From NCBI GenBank assembly GCA_964510785.1, contig CAZECM010000030.1:1-34061 (forward strand): a stretch of DNA of 34,061 nt. Direction: 5' to 3'. Source of the DNA: JAAYZM01 sp964510785. GTDB taxonomy: Bacteria > Actinomycetota > Actinomycetes > Actinomycetales > Cellulomonadaceae. The notes below the pieces were generated by a model. The model was not told the DNA's origin, searched no databases, and saw only the letters and a list, made by a program, of their open reading frames with translations. The translations under genes were made by a program, and so were the position numbers. Below, piece after piece: positions 14,401 to 22,964 of this stretch (positions are counted from its first letter, which is position 1; the number at the start of each line of letters is the position of its first letter).

Positions 14401-15936
14401 GTGGAGCGGTTCGACGGTGCTGCGGCGACGCGGTGGGCACGGCTCTCGGCCGAACGACTCGAGGAGCAGCACGCCTGGATCAACTCGATCAACGTCTTCC
14501 CGGTCGCGGACTCCGACACGGGGACGAACTCGCTCCTGACGGTCTCGGGCGGTCTCGACGCGGTCGCCGAGCTCGACGCAGGGCGCGGGGTCGCCGAGGT
14601 GCTCGCGGCCTTCGCGCGCGGCGCACTCGTCTCGGCCCGGGGCAACTCCGGGGTGATCATCAGCCAGTTCGTGGGCGGCATGGCCGAGTTCCTCGGGGAG
14701 GTCGGGTCCGACGACGTGGGCCCGGGAAAGCTCTCTCGTGCCCTGCGGGCCGGGCACCGGGCCGCCCGGGGGGCCGTCGCCGTGCCCGTGCGGGGCACCG
14801 TGCTCTCCGCGACGAAGAGCTCGTCCAGGCACGCGCGCCGCGCGGCCAAGGGCGGGGGCGAGCTCGCGGACGTGTGCCGGGCGGCCCTCGACGCCGCCCG
14901 CGAGGAGACCCGGCGCAGCCCCGAGAAGCTCCCCGTCCTCGCGGAGGCCGGCGTCGTCGACGCGGGGGCGAGCGTCCTCGTCGTCCTGCTCGAGGCCCTC
15001 GTCGAGGCCGTGACGGGCGACCGCCCGGCGCGCTCGGGTGCCCTCGCCGGTGGTCTCGTCGAGCCGGAGCGCGCAGCGATCGCCGCACCGGATCTCGCGT
15101 GCGCCGCGCAGGCAGGGTCCGACGGCGAGTTCGAGCTCATGTTCCTCCTCGAGGTGACCGGCGACGCGGGGCCCGAGCTGCGGTCCGTGCTCACCCGGTA
15201 CGGCGAGTCGGTCGCCGTCGTCGGCGCCGGCGGGGTGTGGCAGGCGCACGTGCACACGGACGTCCCGGCCCTCGCCCTCGCGGGGGCGGAGCTCGGACCA
15301 CGGCGACAGGTCGTGGTGCGCCACCTGGCCCTGCACGCGGGGGACGCGGTGCCCGGAGGGCTCGGCGTCGTCGCCGCCGTGACCGAGCCGGGGCTCCTCG
15401 CCCAGGCTGCCCGCACGGGCGCCGTCGTCCACGTCCCCTCCACGCCGCCGGCCACTCCCGCCGAGCTCGCGCGGGCCGTCACGGACACGGGCGCGGGGCG
15501 CGTCGTCATCCTCGCTGCAGACCCTGGGACGCTCGACGCCGCGCACCGCCTCGCCGCGAAGGACGAGCGGGTCAGGGTGCTCGAGGTGCGCGACGGGCTC
15601 CACACCATGCTCGCGCTCAGCGCGCTCGTCGCGGGAGGGTTCGAGGGACCCGCCGAGGCCGAGCTCGCCCTGCGGGGCGCGGCGTCGACCGTGCGCACCT
15701 CGGGGACCTGGGTCGTGGCCGACGGCGGCATCCTGACCGAGGCGGCGCCCGAGGCGACCGCGTTCGTGCGGGCCGTCGCGGCGCACGCGGAGGTGGTCGC
15801 GGTGCTCTGCGGCACCCTCGTGCCCGCGTCCCTCCTCGCAGAGCTCGAGGCGACCGCGATCGCAGCCGGGGCGGCGGAGTTCCTCACGCTCGACTCGGGC
15901 GACGACGACGCGCGGCTCGTGCTGGGGGCGGCGTGA
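14401..15936 (+). CDS. DAK2-domain fatty-acid kinase-like protein (FakA/YloV family)
   Basis: 511-residue cytoplasmic protein. The N-terminal DAK2 domain holds INVFPVADSDTGTN (about 30-43), the ATP/Mg site usually written PDGDTGTN; the substitution of PDG by ADS is mild. ARGNSGVIISQFVGG is the second nucleotide-binding loop. The C-terminal half matches the FakA-type domain that docks a DegV/FakB fatty-acid carrier. In Firmicutes FakA phosphorylates exogenous fatty acids; the substrate in actinobacteria is inferred only. It starts with GTG at 14401 behind GGGAGG and overlaps recG by 4 bp. The rpmB-fakA-recG neighbourhood is widely conserved. Confidence 0.88.
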   Translation: MERFDGAAATRWARLSAERLEEQHAWINSINVFPVADSDTGTNSLLTVSGGLDAVAELDAGRGVAEVLAAFARGALVSARGNSGVIISQFVGGMAEFLGEVGSDDVGPGKLSRALRAGHRAARGAVAVPVRGTVLSATKSSSRHARRAAKGGGELADVCRAALDAAREETRRSPEKLPVLAEAGVVDAGASVLVVLLEALVEAVTGDRPARSGALAGGLVEPERAAIAAPDLACAAQAGSDGEFELMFLLEVTGDAGPELRSVLTRYGESVAVVGAGGVWQAHVHTDVPALALAGAELGPRRQVVVRHLALHAGDAVPGGLGVVAAVTEPGLLAQAARTGAVVHVPSTPPATPAELARAVTDTGAGRVVILAADPGTLDAAHRLAAKDERVRVLEVRDGLHTMLALSALVAGGFEGPAEAELALRGAASTVRTSGTWVVADGGILTEAAPEATAFVRAVAAHAEVVAVLCGTLVPASLLAELEATAIAAGAAEFLTLDSGDDDARLVLGAA

Positions 15937-18164
15937 GCGACGTCGGGCCGGACCCGCGCACCGTCGAGCTCTCGCGCCGCATCGGCCCCGCATCGGCCAA
16001 GGCCTTCGCGACGCTCGGCGTCCGCACGGTCCACGACCTGCTGCGCCACTACCCGCGCCGCTATGCCGAGCCGGGTCGCCTCACGCAGCTCGACGGCCTG
16101 CGCCTCGGCGAGCACGTCACGGTGCTCGCGCGCATCGAGTCCACGACGGTGCGCTCGACGCGGACCGGCGGCCACATCGTCAACGCCGTCATCACCGACG
16201 GGCGCCACCGGCTCGACCTGACCTTCTTCACCCAGGGCGGCGGGCGCGGCAAGAACCTCGCGCGCTACTACGAGGAGCGCTTCGCGGCGGGCCGTTCCGG
16301 CCTTTTCCAGGGCACCGTCAACCGCTATCGCGACCGGTTGCAGCTCGCGCACCCGGACGCGAAGTTCTTCGGTGAGGACCTGCAGGACGGCGCGGACGCG
16401 CTCGTCGAGTCCTCCCGCCCCATCCCCATCTACGCGGCGAGCGCGAAGGCCCCGAGCTGGAAGATCGCCAAGGCGATCGACCTGCTCCTGACGTCCCTGA
16501 GCGAGGCGGAGCTGTTCGAGCCGCTGCCCGACGACGTGCGCGAGCGCCACGGGCTGCTCGGCGTGCGCGAGGCGCTGCAGGCGATCCATCAGCCCTTCAC
16601 GATGAGCGAGATCGACGCCGCGACGCACCGCTTCCGCTTCGAGGAGGCGTTCGTGCTGCAGGCGGCCCTCGCCCGGCGGCGCGCGATCGCCTACGAGTGG
16701 CAGGCCACACCGCGCCCCGAGCGGGCGGACGGGCTGCTCGCGGACTTCGACGTGGCCCTGCCGTTCACGCTCACCGCGGGCCAGCACGTTGTCGGCGAGG
16801 AGATCCGGGCCGACCTCGCGCGCTCGCGACCCATGCAGCGCTTGCTGCAGGGCGAGGTGGGCTCGGGCAAGACCGTGGTCGCGCTGCGCGCCATGGCGCA
16901 AGTGGTCGACGCCGGGGCGCAGGCCGTGCTGCTCGCGCCCACGGAGGTGCTCGCGGCCCAGCACCTGCGGTCCCTCGAGGCGCTCCTCGGTCCGCTCGCG
17001 CGCGGGGGAGAGCTCGACGCCCCCGAGCACGCGACGCGGGTCGTGCTCCTCACCGGATCGCAGGGTGCCCCGGCCCGACGAGAGGCGCTCGCCGCGATCG
17101 CCGACGGCTCGGCAGGGATCGTGGTCGGCACGCACGCCCTGCTCTCGGAGTCGGTCGAGCTCGCAGACCTCGGGCTCGTCGTGGTCGACGAGCAGCACCG
17201 CTTCGGCGTCGAGCAGCGTGACGCCCTGCGCTCGCGGGCCGAGCGCGTGCCTCACCTGCTCGTCATGACGGCCACGCCCATCCCGCGCACCGTCGCGATG
17301 ACGGTGTTCGGGGACCTCGCCGTCTCGACGCTAGCCGAGCTGCCCGCGGGCCGCCCCGACGTCGTCACCCACGTCGTGCCCGCCGGCAACGAGGCGTGGA
17401 TCGCGCGCACGTGGCAGCGCGTCGCCGAGGAGGTTCGCGGCGGGGGCCGGGCGTACGTCGTGTGCGCGCGCATCGACGGTGACGACGCACCCGACGACGG
17501 CGAGCTCCTGACCGAGGACGAGGGCGAGCTCGCGTTCGCGACTCCCCGGCCCCCGTTGCGGGCTGTGCACGACGTGGCCGCCGAGCTCCGGGCGATGCCG
17601 GCCCTCGCGGGCACCGAGATCGAGATCCTCCACGGGCGGCTGTCCGCCGCGGAGAAGGAGCGTGCGATGGCGCGCTTCGCTTCGGGAGAGGCGCCGGTGC
17701 TCGTGAGCACCACCGTCGTCGAGGTCGGGGTCGACGTCGCGCAGGCCACCGCGATGGTCGTGCTCGACGCCGACCGCTTCGGCATCTCCCAGCTCCACCA
17801 GCTGCGCGGGCGCATCGGCCGTGGCGACCGTCCCGGGGTGTGCCTGCTCGTGTCCCACGCGCCGCCGGACAGCGACGCGGCGACCCGGCTCGAGGCGCTC
17901 GCGGCCACGCGTGACGGCTTCGAGCTCGCCAACACCGACCTCGAGCTGCGCCGCGAGGGAGACGTGCTCGGCGCCGCGCAGTCCGGCGCCCGCTCGTCGT
18001 TGCGGCTGCTGCGGGTCACGCGCGACGTCGAGATCCTCGTCAAGGCGCGGGACGAGGCGGAGCGCGTCGTGGCGACCGGGCCGGCGCTCGCCGAGTTCCC
18101 CCACCTGAGAGAGGCGATCGAGGACCTCACGCCGTCCCGGGAGCAGTACCTCGAGCGCACGTGA
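15933..18164 (+). CDS. recG: ATP-dependent DNA helicase RecG
   Basis: 743-residue superfamily 2 helicase that remodels stalled forks and branched DNA. An N-terminal wedge/OB-fold region (about 1-190) precedes the motor. Walker A is GEVGSGKT (307-314), motif II is VVDEQHRFGVEQR, motif III is TATPIPRT, and motif VI is QLHQLRGRIGRGDRPG; together these are diagnostic for RecG. The insertion in the second motor domain (DGDDAPDDGELLTEDEGEL) is acidic and somewhat longer than in E. coli. The start is GTG 15933, overlapping the stop of the fakA-like gene (GTGA). The stop lies 26 bp before the rsmD start. Confidence 0.96.
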   Translation: MSDVGPDPRTVELSRRIGPASAKAFATLGVRTVHDLLRHYPRRYAEPGRLTQLDGLRLGEHVTVLARIESTTVRSTRTGGHIVNAVITDGRHRLDLTFFTQGGGRGKNLARYYEERFAAGRSGLFQGTVNRYRDRLQLAHPDAKFFGEDLQDGADALVESSRPIPIYAASAKAPSWKIAKAIDLLLTSLSEAELFEPLPDDVRERHGLLGVREALQAIHQPFTMSEIDAATHRFRFEEAFVLQAALARRRAIAYEWQATPRPERADGLLADFDVALPFTLTAGQHVVGEEIRADLARSRPMQRLLQGEVGSGKTVVALRAMAQVVDAGAQAVLLAPTEVLAAQHLRSLEALLGPLARGGELDAPEHATRVVLLTGSQGAPARREALAAIADGSAGIVVGTHALLSESVELADLGLVVVDEQHRFGVEQRDALRSRAERVPHLLVMTATPIPRTVAMTVFGDLAVSTLAELPAGRPDVVTHVVPAGNEAWIARTWQRVAEEVRGGGRAYVVCARIDGDDAPDDGELLTEDEGELAFATPRPPLRAVHDVAAELRAMPALAGTEIEILHGRLSAAEKERAMARFASGEAPVLVSTTVVEVGVDVAQATAMVVLDADRFGISQLHQLRGRIGRGDRPGVCLLVSHAPPDSDAATRLEALAATRDGFELANTDLELRREGDVLGAAQSGARSSLRLLRVTRDVEILVKARDEAERVVATGPALAEFPHLREAIEDLTPSREQYLERT

Positions 18165-18178
18165 CGCGGGCGAACGGC

Positions 18179-18184
18179 TACCCT
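18179..18184 (+). promoter_or_regulatory. -10 element of rsmD (putative leaderless)
   Basis: TACCCT ends 6 nt before the GTG at 18191. This supports GTG 18191 as the start rather than GTG 18161, which overlaps the recG stop. Confidence 0.5.
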
Positions 18185-18190
18185 GGCGCC

Positions 18191-18757
18191 GTGACCCGGA
18201 TCGTGGCAGGCAGCGCAGGTGGCAGGACCCTTCAGGTCCCGGGCTCGGGCACGCGCCCGACGAGCGACCGCGTGCGCGAGGCCCTCTTCTCGCGGCTCGA
18301 GCACCAGGGAATCGTCGTCGGCGCCAACGTCCTCGACCTCTACGCGGGGTCCGGCGCCGTGGGCCTCGAGGCCGCGAGCCGCGGCGCGGAGCGGGTGACT
18401 CTCGTCGAGTCGAGCAAGGACGCCGTCGAGGTGTGCCGCCGCAACGCAGCCAACCTGGGCTTCGCCGAGCAGGTCCTGGTCGTCGCCGCGAAGGCCGAGC
18501 GTTTCGTGCAGGACATCTCGCCCGAGCCGTGGGACCTCGTGCTCCTCGACCCGCCCTACGACCTGGACGACGGCGAGCTCGCCGCGGTGCTGACCGGCGT
18601 CGTGCCCTCGCTCGCCCCGCAGGCCGTCGTCGTCGTCGAACGCTCCGCCCGCAGTCCCGAGCCCGAGTGGCCCGCGGGGCTCGTCGAGCTCGGTGGTCGC
18701 ACGTACGGGGACACGGCCGTGTGGTTCGCCCGCACGCGCCTGCCCGCCGACGACTGA
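18191..18757 (+). CDS. rsmD: 16S rRNA (guanine(966)-N2)-methyltransferase
   Basis: 188-residue SAM-dependent methyltransferase acting on 16S rRNA G966 during small-subunit assembly. It opens with MTRIVAGSAGGRTLQVP and TRPTSDRVREALFSRL, both RsmD signatures. SAM motif I is DLYAGSGAVG (49-58) and the catalytic motif is LLDPPYDL, with DPPY at 119-122. Length fits the family. An upstream in-frame GTG at 18161 would add ten unconserved residues. coaD follows, the pairing seen in most bacteria. Confidence 0.94.
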   Translation: MTRIVAGSAGGRTLQVPGSGTRPTSDRVREALFSRLEHQGIVVGANVLDLYAGSGAVGLEAASRGAERVTLVESSKDAVEVCRRNAANLGFAEQVLVVAAKAERFVQDISPEPWDLVLLDPPYDLDDGELAAVLTGVVPSLAPQAVVVVERSARSPEPEWPAGLVELGGRTYGDTAVWFARTRLPADD

Positions 18758-18792
18758 GATCGCCCGCCGGGACGTGGTGAACGCCGCGCGGG

Positions 18793-18798
18793 TACGGT
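18793..18798 (+). promoter_or_regulatory. -10 element of coaD (putative leaderless)
   Basis: TACGGT ends 7 nt before the ATG at 18806. The hexamer contains the GTG that would otherwise be an alternative start three codons upstream. Confidence 0.5.
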
Positions 18799-18805
18799 GG
18801 ATGCC

Positions 18806-19288
18806 ATGACGACCGCCGTGTGCCCGGGCTCCTTCGACCCGGTGACCCTCGGCCACCTCGACGTCGTGCGCCGTGCGCGCTCCATGTTCGACCACGTGGT
18901 CGTGGGCATCGCCCAGAACGTCGGCAAGTCCCCGCTGCTCGACCTCGACGAGCGGGTGCACCTCGCGAAGGCCGCGCTCGCGGACATCGACGGGGTCGAG
19001 GTCGCCGTCGTACCGGGCCTCCTCGTGGACTTCTGCCGCGAGGTCGGGGCGGTCGCCGTCGTCAAGGGCCTGCGCGGCGGTGCCGACTACGACGCCGAGG
19101 TGCCGATGGCTCTCATGAACCGGCACCTCACGGGCGTCGAGACCGTCTTCGTGACGGGCGACCCGGCACTCGCGCACATCGCGTCCTCGCTCGTCAAGGA
19201 CGTCGCGCGCCACGGCGGGGACGTCCGCGACCTCGTGCCGGACGGGGTGGCGGAGGCGCTCGCGGCGGCCTTCCGGGGGCGCGCATGA
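18806..19288 (+). CDS. coaD: Phosphopantetheine adenylyltransferase
   Basis: 160-residue nucleotidyltransferase that adenylates 4'-phosphopantetheine in coenzyme A synthesis. The T/HxGH motif is CPGSFDPVTLGHLD (His17). VVKGLRGGADYDAE stands where most homologues have RGLRAxxDFEYE, so the first Arg is replaced by Lys. IASSLVKDVARHGGDV matches the C-terminal ISSSxxR block. Length is exactly typical. The next gene starts inside its stop (ATGA at 19285). Confidence 0.95.
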   Translation: MTTAVCPGSFDPVTLGHLDVVRRARSMFDHVVVGIAQNVGKSPLLDLDERVHLAKAALADIDGVEVAVVPGLLVDFCREVGAVAVVKGLRGGADYDAEVPMALMNRHLTGVETVFVTGDPALAHIASSLVKDVARHGGDVRDLVPDGVAEALAAAFRGRA

Positions 19289-19839
19289 GCGAGTTCCCGA
19301 ACGAGGACCGGCCGACGCCGGACGGTCCCGGTACCGGCGCCACGGTGGCCGGTGAGCCGTCGTCGGACAACCCTGCCCCCGACGCGCACGGACTGACCGG
19401 CATCCTCGACGCGCTCGCCGGAGCCGTCTCCCGTGCGCGGGCGATGCCGATGTCGTCCTCCGTGCTCGTCTCGCGCGCCGAGCTGCTCGACCTCGTCGCC
19501 CAGGCGCGGGACGTGCTGCCGACCCAGCTCCTCGAGGCAGACGACGTGCTCGCCTCGGCGGACGCACAGCGTGCCGAGGTCGCCGCGCGGGCCGAGCGGG
19601 TGCTCGCCGAGGCGCAGCAGCGTGCCGAGGAGCTCGTCTCCACCGACCAGGTCGTGCTCGCGGCCCGCGAGGAGGCCGAGCGGATCCTCGACGAGGCCCG
19701 TACCGACGCCGAGCGCATGCGGCGTGAGGCCGACGACTACTGCGACCGGCGGCTCGGCGACTTCGAGATCGACCTCGGCCGCGTGCTCGCCCAGGTGCAG
19801 GCCGGCCGCGCGAAGCTCGCCGAACGTCTCGACGGCTAG
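19285..19839 (+). CDS. DivIVA-like coiled-coil protein (SepIVA-type)
   Basis: 184-residue protein. The first ~35 residues are acidic and Pro-rich. A short conserved block AVSRARAMPMSSSVLVSRAELLDLV, shown here joined across two pieces, is followed by a long Ala/Glu/Arg coiled coil (about residues 85-180). In mycobacteria the gene at this place, between coaD/rsmD and the DUF177 gene, encodes SepIVA, a DivIVA-domain protein of division and polar growth. The match here rests on position, length and coiled-coil layout, so the role is an inference. It resembles ATP synthase subunit b only through its coiled coil. It overlaps coaD by 4 bp. Confidence 0.75.
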   Translation: MSEFPNEDRPTPDGPGTGATVAGEPSSDNPAPDAHGLTGILDALAGAVSRARAMPMSSSVLVSRAELLDLVAQARDVLPTQLLEADDVLASADAQRAEVAARAERVLAEAQQRAEELVSTDQVVLAAREEAERILDEARTDAERMRREADDYCDRRLGDFEIDLGRVLAQVQAGRAKLAERLDG

Positions 19840-19841
19840 GT

Positions 19842-19871
19842 TTGGGGCTGCAGCCAGCCATGGCGTAAGAT
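19842..19871 (+). promoter_or_regulatory. Promoter of the DUF177-rpmF-rnc-mutM operon
   Basis: TTGGGG (19842-19847), an 18-nt spacer and TAAGAT (19866-19871) form a standard promoter. Transcription should start near 19878, leaving a leader of about 55 nt before the GTG at 19933. No strong Shine-Dalgarno is seen. Confidence 0.6.
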
Positions 19872-19932
19872 CGCAGGCTGGTCCAGCCGATCTGGCACGG
19901 GCCGTCGTCCCCCCTAGTAGTGAAGCGAATCC

Positions 19933-20508
19933 GTGGAGCAGACCCACCTCGACCCTCGGTCGCCGTTCGTGCTCGATACCCGCGAGCTCGGTCGACGTCC
20001 GGGCTCGATGCGGAGCTCGAGCACCACGGTCCCCGCTCCGGGAGACCTCGGCACCGCCGTGATCGGCTTCCCCGAAGGGACCGAGCTCGAGCTGGAGGTC
20101 CGGCTCGAGGCGGTCATGGAGGGGGTGCTCGTGTCCGGAACCGTGAGCGGTCGGGCGGTCGGGGAGTGCGTGCGCTGCCTGGACGAGGTCCTCGAGGATG
20201 TCGAGGTCCCGTTCACGGAGCTGTACGCCTATCCCGAGCGTGCCAAGGTCGCTCGCGAGGACGGCGTGGACGAGGACGACGTGCGCGAGCTCGATGACGA
20301 CCTGATCGACCTCGAGCCCGTGCTGCGTGACACGGTGGTGCCTGCGCTACCGTTTGGACCGTTGTGCCAGCCGGACTGCCCGGGTCTGTGCTCCGAGTGC
20401 GGAGCGCGACTCGCGGACGACCCGGACCACGGGCACGAGAATATTGACCCGCGCTGGGGTGCGCTCCGCACCCTCGCCGAGACGATCGACGAAACGAAAG
20501 AGAGCTAG
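19933..20508 (+). CDS. DUF177 (YceD-family) protein
   Basis: 191-residue protein of the YceD/DUF177 family, almost always encoded just before rpmF and implicated in large-subunit rRNA or ribosome biogenesis. Six Cys residues (79, 82, 145, 149, 153, 156) in ECVRCLDE and CQPDCPGLCSECG suggest zinc binding. The C-terminal half is strongly acidic. The start is GTG 19933. The stop is 2 bp before the rpmF start, so the two are cotranscribed. The precise function is not established. Confidence 0.9.
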   Translation: MEQTHLDPRSPFVLDTRELGRRPGSMRSSSTTVPAPGDLGTAVIGFPEGTELELEVRLEAVMEGVLVSGTVSGRAVGECVRCLDEVLEDVEVPFTELYAYPERAKVAREDGVDEDDVRELDDDLIDLEPVLRDTVVPALPFGPLCQPDCPGLCSECGARLADDPDHGHENIDPRWGALRTLAETIDETKES

Positions 20509-20510
20509 CC

Positions 20511-20705
20511 GTGGCTGTTCCGAAGCGCAAGATGTCGCGCAGCAACACCCGTGCGCGTCGGTCGCAGTGGAAGACCACTGCCACCGCACTGTCGACCTGC
20601 CCCCGTTGCAACGCCCCCACGCGGCCCCACCAGGCGTGCGCGAGCTGCGGCGCCTACAAGGGTCGCCTGTACGCCGAGGCCATCCGGTCCGAGCTCTCGG
20701 ACTGA
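20511..20705 (+). CDS. rpmF: 50S ribosomal protein L32
   Basis: 64-residue ribosomal protein. It opens MAVPKRKMSRSNTRARRSQW, the family signature, and carries the zinc-type pairs CPRC and CASC. It starts with GTG 20511, 2 bp after the DUF177 stop, the classic gene pair. rnc follows 9 bp later. Confidence 0.97.
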   Translation: MAVPKRKMSRSNTRARRSQWKTTATALSTCPRCNAPTRPHQACASCGAYKGRLYAEAIRSELSD

Positions 20706-20714
20706 CCCGCGACC

Positions 20715-21419
20715 TTGGCCGAGGCCTTGGCCGATCCGGCTGAGCGGCTCCTCGAGAAGCTCGGTGTCCAGCTGGACCCCGAGTTCCTCGTGCTTGCCCT
20801 GACGCACCGGTCCTTCGCGCACGAGAACGGCGGGCTGCCCACCAACGAGCGGCTCGAGTTCCTCGGCGACACCGTGCTCGGCCTCGTCGTCACGGAAGCG
20901 CTCTACCGACGCCATCCGGGCGTGGCCGAGGGCGAGCTCGCCAAGATGCGCGCCGCGACGGTCTCGCAGCGGGCGCTCGCCGCCGTGGCCCGGGAGCTCG
21001 GGCTCGGTGGTTTCGTGCTGCTCGGCAAGGGGGAGCAGACCACGGGCGGCGCGGACAAGGACTCGATCCTCTCCGACACCCTCGAGGCGCTCTTCGGCGT
21101 GGTGTACCTCTCCCACGGCCTCGAGGTCGCGCGCGTCCTCGTGGAGCGGCTCGTGGGTCCCACGCTCGACGCGGCGGCAGAGCTCGGTGCCGGCCTCGAC
21201 TGGAAGACCTCGCTGCAAGAGCTCACGTCCCGCCTCGGGCTCGGCACACCCGGCTACGAGGTCGAGGGCACCGGTCCCGACCACGACCGCGTCTTCACGG
21301 CGCGCATCGTCATCGAGGGCGAGGTCTTCGGTTCCGGCACGGGACACGCGAAGAAGATCGCCGAGCAGATCGCGGCCGCGGCAGCCTTCGAGGCACTCTC
21401 CGCGCGCGACGAGTCCTAG
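20715..21419 (+). CDS. rnc: Ribonuclease III
   Basis: 234-residue endonuclease for double-stranded RNA, used in rRNA and mRNA processing. The catalytic signature NERLEFLGDTVLG begins at residue 44, and DKDSILSDTLEALFGVVYL carries the second pair of acidic residues. The C-terminal double-stranded RNA-binding domain spans about 155-230 (DWKTSLQELTSRLG to KKIAEQIAAAAAFEAL). No ATG or GTG lies near the conserved N terminus, so it must start at TTG 20715 or TTG 20727. The gene is between rpmF and mutM, the standard order. The stop is 2 bp before the mutM start. Confidence 0.95.
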   Translation: MAEALADPAERLLEKLGVQLDPEFLVLALTHRSFAHENGGLPTNERLEFLGDTVLGLVVTEALYRRHPGVAEGELAKMRAATVSQRALAAVARELGLGGFVLLGKGEQTTGGADKDSILSDTLEALFGVVYLSHGLEVARVLVERLVGPTLDAAAELGAGLDWKTSLQELTSRLGLGTPGYEVEGTGPDHDRVFTARIVIEGEVFGSGTGHAKKIAEQIAAAAAFEALSARDES

Positions 21420-21421
21420 CG

Positions 21422-22342
21422 TTGCCCGAGCTTCCCGAGGTCGAGACCGTCCGCGACGGGCTCGCCCGCCACCTCCTCGGCCGTACGGTCGCCGGCGTGC
21501 ACGTGTTCCGCCCCTACTCCGTGCGCCGTCACGAGGCCGGCCCCACGGACTTCGCGGCACGGCTGCGCGGACGCCGGTTCACCGCCGCCGCACGACGCGG
21601 CAAGTACTTGTGGCTCGAGCTCGCGGAGCCGGACGGCCCGCCCGCCGAGGCACTGCTGGCCCACCTCGGCATGTCCGGCCAGCTCCTCGTGGGCTCGGGG
21701 ACGGTGTCCGACGACGGCGTCCACCCCCACCTGCGCGTGCGGCTCGAGCTCGACGACGGCGGCGTGCTCGACTTCGTGGACCAGCGGACCTTCGGCTATC
21801 TCACGGTGGCCGAGCTGGTCCCTACCTCGGACGCGCTGCCCGGTGGCCTCGGTTCGACCGCACCCCTGCTCCCGGTCCCCGTGGCGCACGTCGCGCGCGA
21901 CCTGCTCGACCCGGCGGCGGACCGGGACGCCATCGCCGCCGCGATGCGCCGTCGTCGGACCGTCGTGAAGCGTGCCCTGCTCGACCAGACGCTCGTCTCC
22001 GGGGTGGGCAACATCTACGCCGACGAGGCGCTGTGGCGCGCGAGGCTCCACGGTGAGAGCCCGACCGCGGCCCTGCGAGCGGACGAGGCGCGCGTGGTGC
22101 TCGACGCCGCGGCGGAGGTCATGGCCGAGGCCCTCGCGGTGGGCGGCACGAGCTTCGACGCGCTCTACGTCAACGTCAACGGCGCGTCCGGGTACTTCTC
22201 GCGCTCGCTCGCCGTCTACGGGCGCGAGGGGGAGCCGTGCTCGCGCTGCGGCACCCCGATCATCCGGGAACGCTTCACCAACCGCTCGTCGTACTCCTGC
22301 CCGAGCTGCCAGCCCAAGCCACGCAGGGGAGCCCGCGCATGA
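21422..22342 (+). CDS. mutM: Formamidopyrimidine-DNA glycosylase (Fpg)
   Basis: 306-residue base-excision repair glycosylase/lyase that removes 8-oxoguanine and formamidopyrimidines. The start must be TTG 21422, because the catalytic nucleophile is the N-terminal Pro exposed after Met removal and the protein reads PELPEVETVRDGLA. GKYLWLEL holds the conserved Lys of the beta-hairpin, VSGVGNIYADEALW is the helix-two-turn-helix, and C-terminal CSRC...CPSC forms the zinc finger. The insertion around PTSDALPGGLGSTAPLLPV lengthens it relative to E. coli Fpg. The next gene starts inside its stop (ATGA). Confidence 0.96.
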   Translation: MPELPEVETVRDGLARHLLGRTVAGVHVFRPYSVRRHEAGPTDFAARLRGRRFTAAARRGKYLWLELAEPDGPPAEALLAHLGMSGQLLVGSGTVSDDGVHPHLRVRLELDDGGVLDFVDQRTFGYLTVAELVPTSDALPGGLGSTAPLLPVPVAHVARDLLDPAADRDAIAAAMRRRRTVVKRALLDQTLVSGVGNIYADEALWRARLHGESPTAALRADEARVVLDAAAEVMAEALAVGGTSFDALYVNVNGASGYFSRSLAVYGREGEPCSRCGTPIIRERFTNRSSYSCPSCQPKPRRGARA

Positions 22343-22896
22343 TCCAGTGGAGCGATGAGCGTCTCGAAGAGCTCGTGCGGCTCGGTGGCGCCATCCACCA
22401 GGACGAGGACGAACCGCTGAGCGAGGCGGACGAGGCTCGCCAGCTGGCCGACGTCGGCCGCTATGTCGAGCTGCTCGACGCGATGCGCGAGGACGGCGGC
22501 GCGCGCACGAGCGAAGCCGCTCGCGCCGGACGTGCTGATCGCCGCCGCCGTCGAGGTCCTGCCCAGGTGGCTCGCGCAACGTGGTGACCACGTCAGCATC
22601 GAGGGCGCGCTCGCCGTGATCAACGGGGACGAGGCGCTCAAGGCGCGCTTCCTGGGTGAGATCGCGGCATGGGGACTGCAGGAGCGTGCGGCGGTCCTTC
22701 CGGTGATCGAGCGTTGGGCTCGCGAGGATGAGGCGTGGGAGGACTTGTTCGTCGCGCTCGGTGGTGCTGTCCCACCGTCGGGCACGGATCCCATCCCCGA
22801 GGACTGGCCCGAGGACTGGCGCACGGCCGCGCTCGACTTCCGCGACACCGGGCGCATCGACACCGCGTGGCCGCCGCCCTCCGCGAGCATCTCTAG
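22339..22896 (+). pseudogene. Frame-disrupted gene downstream of mutM
   Basis: The ATG at 22339 overlaps the mutM stop and opens a well-coded stretch (IQWSDERLEELVRLGGAIHQ...). Near 22500-22525 the good coding moves to the +1 frame (KPLAPDVLIAAAVEVLPRWL through FVALGGAVPPSG). That second frame would run to 22993, into parD. Instead, the original frame offers a natural-looking end AAALREHL and a TAG at 22894-22896. This suggests two compensating indels, real or from sequencing. The protein would be about 185 residues, acidic, and its family is not recognised. Confidence 0.6.
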
Positions 22897-22936
22897 TCGG
22901 GCGCCGCACGGCGTGAGACGACAGTGGTGCGTGGGG

Positions 22937-22958
22937 CGTTACCAATCTTTGGTATCGT
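22937..22958 (+). promoter_or_regulatory. parDE promoter with overlapping palindromic operator
   Basis: TACCAA-TCT-TTGGTA (22940-22954) is a perfect inverted repeat that extends with one mismatch to 21 bp (22937-22957). The -10 element TATCGT (22953-22958) overlaps its right arm and ends 6 nt before the parD ATG. This is the layout expected for autorepression by a ribbon-helix-helix antitoxin. Confidence 0.65.
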
Positions 22959-22964
22959 CGCCGC

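Noticed and set aside
14208..15932. Upstream extension of the recG frame by about 575 codons
   Set aside because: It would overlap the fakA-like gene entirely and is Arg/Gly/Ala low complexity; RecG similarity begins at GTG 15933.
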